Assembly (NCBI GenBank): GCA_932521025.1
Contig: OW051472.1
Location: 2,666,001 to 2,730,000, forward strand
Direction of reading: 5' to 3'
DNA length: 64,000 nucleotides
Source: Oscheius onirici
Taxonomy: Eukaryota > Nematoda > Chromadorea > Rhabditida > Rhabditidae
How positions within the stretch are numbered: the first letter of the stretch is position 1; the number at the start of each line of letters is the position of its first letter. A program made the position numbers and the translations under genes. Shown here in pieces: positions 59,601-64,000 of this stretch. Under the pieces are notes generated by a model that saw only the letters and a program-made list of their open reading frames with translations, did not search any database and was not told the origin of the DNA.

Positions 59601-62600
59601 GTCTTTGGAGAGATCAAGCTGCCGTCCGGTCAGAATGTGAGAGAGAAGATTGCCGAAGAGCTGGAAAAGGTTCATGAGAGGATGATTTGGAGCAAGAAGG
59701 ACGATCCGCCGACGATGATCACGATGTGTAATCTGCTGAAGATGATCCTCTCAGATCAGTTTATCGATCAGATGCAGTACAAGCATTGCAACCAGCAGGT
59801 CAAGACGATCTTTGAGTTGATCAATAATCCGATGGATTATGGAAAGAGGATTGGCGGCGATGCTATGGATACCTTTGTGTCGTCTATTCACTATCTAAGT
59901 TTTGAGAGAGTTGAACAGTAACAGGAGTCACAGTAACAGTACAGTTTCTAATTAGTTTTTTTTAGCACAACGTCTTCGCTGAACAGGCCGTCCCCTATGC
60001 GGATTTCCATCAGCGTGTCTTTGCCCTCCTGTTCAAGATGGCAATCAACGACTATCCGGAAGTCCGTACTCAAGCCCAGACGGAGATTTTGGCCCTCTTT
60101 GGAGACTTTCTGCGAGGCCGTAGTGAGATGGTCAAGTGGTCTGTGGCTATTCTGCGTAATGAAAATTCTTCGGATGAGCAACTGAAAGGCGTCCTGACCC
60201 TGATCATAGCCGGCGACTGGGCTACAGCTTGCCGAGACGAGGATCGCAGTCTGCTTTGGAAGGCTCTGGTTGAGATGAAGATGCTGGAATATCCGGAGAT
60301 GACGGAATCGGTGGAAGAAATTTGGCGCCAGATTGGAAACATCTCGACGCCGAAGAGATTCAAGCAGGCTGAGGGAAAGTTGGAGGACTTTTGTCGCCAG
60401 ATTTGGAAGGAGAAGAAGAAGAGTGGCGAATGGAGCCGTCTGGCCACCAAGGAACAATTGGATGCAGCCAAGCAGAAGAACCAACTGCTGAAGAGGGAAA
60501 AGCAGAAACAAGCTGAGGAAATGGTCGAGTGGCTGCTCCAGCAGGCCGACAATCGGGAGATGCATCACACTCGACAGAAAATGGTCAGGACTATGCTGTG
60601 GCGCTGTCAGAGAGATAAGGCCAATGTGGGAACTATCAAGGTTTGTCTCATTCTCTTTCACTACAAATCGCTTCTAGGTCCTTCTGAGCAAGCTGATTGA
60701 CGAGGAAGAATATCTGAGGGACAGAAGTGCCGACGAGTTGGCTTTCTGGCTCAAGGAGAACAAGCCAAAGACGTCGCGTCGTGACTGGCCCTGCCCTGAA
60801 CGTCCAGCCGGTCTTCAGCCTCTCCAGTGTGGAATTCGTCAGGACAACGTGGTTCTCTGCTACGACTCGAAGAATCTGCCGACGACGGAAGAGAAATGGA
60901 ACGCGACGACGTTTGTGAGCAAGCAGTACGGCTGCTACAAGTGGCCGAAAAGTCTAGCTGTGCCAGCTGCCGCTTCTGAGCATCAGCTCGAACGTGGACC
61001 GCTCTCGGATGCCGAAAAGGCCATTGTGATGTGGTTCGAGTCGCCGCGCAATCTGGATCGCTATATGGATCTGTGGCTCATTGAGAAGCGAGATGACCAG
61101 CAAGTGAATGAGACGAGGGCCAAGGTCATCAAGTACGTGCTGAGAAACTTCCCCGACAATCCGAAGATTTTGGCGAATATCAAGGCTGCTCTGGCTGAAT
61201 TGCTCAAAGGCAAGCAGAGACAGCATCAGCGACTGGCTGCTGAACTCTTCATTGGTCTTGCCAAGGGAACGCGTCACAGACCCTTCAAGGTATCTTATTA
61301 TTACTCGTCCCTCTGTTCCTCTATGTCTCTGTCGTTCTAACCTCCCCCTTGTTCAGGAACTCGACGCTCTCTGGAAATGGCTTGCTCCCGAAGTCGACCA
61401 TCTCTTCGATCGTCTGCAGAGTGACGCGAAGAAGAACTGGCAGCTGGCGGTCGTCTGTGTCCTGACCGGCGAAGATCTGCGACGTTACCACTGGCTGATC
61501 GAGCAGCTGATCCTCGGAATGCAGCGTCCAGCCTCTAACTTCCATCAGGCTCTCCGGGCTGATCTGCTGCCGTTTGTGAAGTGGCGTGACGTGGAATGTC
61601 GCAATCGTATCAACCAAATTATCTGGAAGCAGCTGCCGAGAGCCAAGACGGAGCATCAGAGAGCTGCATCTGCTAATAGTCTGGCTCATGTGACGACGTG
61701 CATCGATGCCAATCTCTTCAACGACTTTGCCGCCATTCCCGAACGATTCCGTCCAGTCAGTCCGGATCAGATTCTGGCTCGTTTTGTCGACAAGTTGATG
61801 ACGGGAACACTGTCGTCGCCATCGTTTTCCGACTCGGATCTCTTGACGTCGCCCGAAAAGAGTCCAATCCAGATGGTTCAGAAAAGAAGCTGCAGCTCGG
61901 AGCCGTGTCCCAGTAAAGAGGGCAACAGGAGAATGATCTACCTGCGAACTCTGCTCATCTTCATCTCGCAGTACTACGACGAGAGCATCGTCTGCCTCAC
62001 TCCGGCTCTGATTCGAATCTTCCCGACGATTGTTGGCTACGCCAACGAGGACGACAGTCAGGACTGTCATCTGCTGCTCGACTTTGACATCCAGGCCACC
62101 TCTACTGCCATTGTGCACGATCTGATGGGAAATGTGCTGCTGACGGAGAAGTACGCGGATCTGTGGCTCGAGACGATCAGCGACACCTACAGGTTAGTCT
62201 TTCTGCATCTGTCTGAAATCCCTCTTCCAGACTTGCCACCACGTTTAAAGTTCGTGTCACCGTGCTCAAAGTGGTCCAGGTCGTCGTCTTTTCGAACATC
62301 TATGTCTGTGAAAGGAAGCAGAGCCGTGTGCAGCTGATGACGGAGCTCATTTTCTCTGGTCTCGTCGATCCGCAGGTCGAAGTTCGTCTCGAAGCGGCCC
62401 GCTGTCTTCAGGCCCTCAACCATTTCGACTTTATCAAGACGGACGAGGCTCTGGTAGCCAGAATCAGCTGCTTTCTTCAAGAAAAGGGACGTCGTTTTGC
62501 CCACGGAGCCGTCTTGGGTTTCGGAGCCGTCGTGATGGCACACCCGTACAACTGTCCGCCGGCCATCATTCCCTGTCTCACGAATCTGGCTCGGGTTTCG

Positions 62601-64000
62601 TCGAAGCACGCGGATATGCAGATGGCGGCCACTACGGCTCTGAGAGAGTTCCGCAGAAGCCATCGCGATGACTGGAAGAAGACATCTCGGACTCTTGGAG
62701 CCAAGCTCGTCTATCACATCGAAAACGCCATTGCCCCGAACTACTACGCCTAGCGAGAAGATGGAAACTACAACGGGAGATCTTCAGATATCTCTTGGAA
62801 TAAAGATGCGAAAAAAGAGTTGTTTCTGTGTTGTTTGGGGGAAAGAAGAAGCTTCAAAAGTTGGGTTTAGGTCTTGAAAGAAAAGAAGCCGCCGGAGGGA
62901 GAAGACGGCGTCTCAGAAAGTCTCGGAAACTTTGGGCGGGAAATTCAAATACAAACAAAACTAGATCAAAAGGGAAGAATATGTAACTCTTGGATATGTC
63001 ACCGAAGAATTGGGATCTGTTCCCATTGGCTGATCATGTTTGAGCGAAACATAAAATAACTTTTGGGTTGATTACTTAGAAGGCCGCTGTGAATTCTTTG
63101 CCTTCTGATATCTTTTCCAGGACCGGGAAAAACTAATCGTCGTACAACTTCTCTTTTAATTTTGTCCTCTACTTTTATGACCATTTTTTTCATTTTTGGT
63201 GTAACTCGGAAATTCTCAATCGATACACTTCGTATGTGTCTTGCAATAAGTAATATATTGTAAGAAAACTCGCCGATGGTGCACAAAAAGAAAATGAAGC
63301 TCGTCACTTTTGCTTTCGCATAAAAACGTGGAATTTTCAAAAGTTCTGAAAGAATTTTTGAATGGAAAAACAAAGGAAAAATAATTCAACGATGTAGCGA
63401 TTGAAATGAATCCCACTTTTCCTATGTGTACAACTTGAAACACAAAAAAACTTTCCTTCTACACAGATTTTAGGAACAACAATAGCTGCTCGGAATAGAA
63501 GTAAAGCAGAGACGATGAATAAGACAAGTCTGGACAAATTGACTGCGTTTTGCAGCTTTTACCGCATTTTTGTTCAAATTAGAAAGCGGGAAAAGACATT
63601 TTGTTTTCAAGTTCTGAGGAAATGTAAAGACCAAAGTAGCTCCGCGATCCCTATACTCCATGCTTGAAACACAAAAAAACCTTTAAACACGTCCTCTTTT
63701 CGTAAACGATTTTGAATGAGCAAGGCGCTTCCGAAAGCTTACCTTGAGGTCATCAATCGACAGCCCCTTGTTGGAGATGACATCTGTCCGACTCTCACTG
63801 TTGACATCTCTCACAATTACGTGGCTCGGAGCCACGTAGGTGGTCTCGAAACGACTTTTCAGCATTCCTCTTCGTAAACAGCAGTCAATGGAGACGACTC
63901 CTCCACACAGGGTTCCCTAGATCTAAAATTCAAAGCGTGAAAAGGTCAAAAACTTACACAATAGATGGTAGAACCGTCCCCTTTCCAACCGAGAGCGGTA
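44611..64000 (-). CDS. IFT172: Intraflagellar transport protein 172 (OSM-1), 5' end outside the window
   Basis: IFT172 is the largest IFT-B subunit, carrying cargo along sensory cilia and acting at the tip. The window holds about 1,350-1,400 residues, from the second WD40 propeller to the C-terminus. Exons read include 63958-64000, 63743-63916, 55088-55200, 54924-55049, 54737-54884, 53792-53961, 53653-53752, 53490-53614, 52730-52841, 52481-52690, 52361-52441, 52150-52317, 51353-51439, 50965-51070, 50841-50926, 50681-50749, 50550-50639, 50055-50153, 49869-49979, 49739-49828, 49610-49699, 48945-49048, 48703-48906 and 48540-48665. More follow to the stop at 44611. Landmarks are [32 protein letters not shown], then TPR-like helices ([34 protein letters not shown]) and the C-terminal ITGYPVL...FISKWAKSP. 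Exon 63743-63916 and exon 55088-55200 match adjacent parts of the protein, so the 8.5 kb between them is one intron, and it contains the whole PSME4 gene. The intron at 49829-49868 uses GC-AG. Confidence 0.95.
47362..47695 (+). mobile_element. SINE family 2, copy 2
   Basis: Reverse-orientation partner of the 8.07-8.40 kb copy: GAGGCCGAATTAATAGGCTA, then AACTCTTCAGGGTTGCATCC, then the tRNA-like head GATGACGCAGTGGGTTTGG...AGAGTTCGAGTCC, then a T-rich stretch. It lies in an IFT172 intron. Confidence 0.7.
51570..51815 (-). mobile_element. SINE family 1, copy C
   Basis: Aligns along its full length with copies A and B. It has the CCGAATAAACA end at left, the tRNA-like head ending near 51813 and the GATAGTCAAGTGGAT A-box-like word. 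No clear target-site duplication was found. It lies in an IFT172 intron, in the same orientation as the gene. Confidence 0.85.
56242..62753 (+). CDS. PSME4: Proteasome activator PA200 (PSME4), 1871 aa, nested in an IFT172 intron
   Basis: PA200/Blm10 is a HEAT-repeat solenoid that caps the 20S proteasome in an ATP-independent way. Eight exons join in phase: 56242-56621, 57213-58112, 58178-58980, 59023-59909, 59966-60640, 60678-61289, 61357-62192 and 62231-62753 (TAG). The 1871 codons compare with about 1840 for the human protein. Recognisable blocks are [57 protein letters not shown] [25 protein letters not shown] followed by [11 protein letters not shown], and the C-terminal [18 protein letters not shown]. 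The protein ends NYYA; the last three residues match the HbYX motif that docks into 20S alpha pockets and opens the gate. The gene is on the strand opposite to IFT172, with only seven introns (six of about 40-70 nt) against IFT172's dozens. The codon bias toward GTC/CTG/CAG differs from most of the window. Confidence 0.95.

Noticed and set aside
58332-59675. A 447-codon open frame on the minus strand opposite PSME4
   Set aside because: It lies exactly antisense to conserved PSME4 exons with strong codon bias (few antisense stops). It has no motif, and no splice sites are needed to explain it. Treated as a shadow.

Overview
The window reads as a rhabditid nematode chromosome, probably Caenorhabditis or a close relative. 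The evidence is many introns with TTTTCAG-type acceptors, AT-rich non-coding DNA, and nematode-style families: a srsx-like chemoreceptor, a C-type lectin/CUB protein, a receptor L-domain protein, a fukutin-like gene and a small CC-type secreted peptide. Exons were joined by hand from reading phase and GT..AG borders. The main gene models close in frame from start to stop. The exceptions are noted in the entries.

Layout, left to right. A decayed Tc1-like transposon (0.7-1.6 kb) precedes an SLC6 Na+/Cl- coupled transporter (1.8-7.5 kb, +). A repeat-bearing intergenic stretch follows. Next is pyrroline-5-carboxylate reductase (10.0-17.2 kb, +), whose introns are inflated by foldback elements and a Helitron-like element. 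Then come a 7TM chemoreceptor (18.8-22.1 kb, -), a two-CTLD/two-CUB lectin (23.7-30.8 kb, +), and a broken zone of a signal-peptide exon, a mariner fragment and Helitron ends (31.7-32.6 kb). After that are a fukutin-like gene (32.6-34.4 kb, -, possibly degenerate), a small cysteine-rich secreted protein (35.1-35.4 kb, -), an SLC22-like MFS transporter (36.0-39.2 kb, +), and a receptor L-domain protein with a phosphatase-like cytoplasmic domain that lacks the catalytic cysteine (39.7-43.0 kb, +). IFT172/OSM-1 occupies 44.6 kb to the right edge (-, 5' end outside the window).

The strongest structural observation is that a complete PSME4/PA200 proteasome-activator gene (56.2-62.8 kb, +) lies inside one 8.5-kb intron of IFT172, on the opposite strand. 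The two genes differ sharply in intron density.

The repeats are informative. Two tRNA-derived SINE families are present, and two copies of the first have target-site duplications. A miniature Helitron family includes one 101-bp copy with both ends. Several TA-flanked MITEs and foldback elements also occur, and a tRNA-like module is shared between the Helitron and foldback families. A heptamer, TGTTTCA/TGAAACA, recurs through introns and intergenic DNA far more often than base composition predicts, and I saw it little if at all in exons. No operon, rRNA, intact tRNA or CRISPR array was seen.
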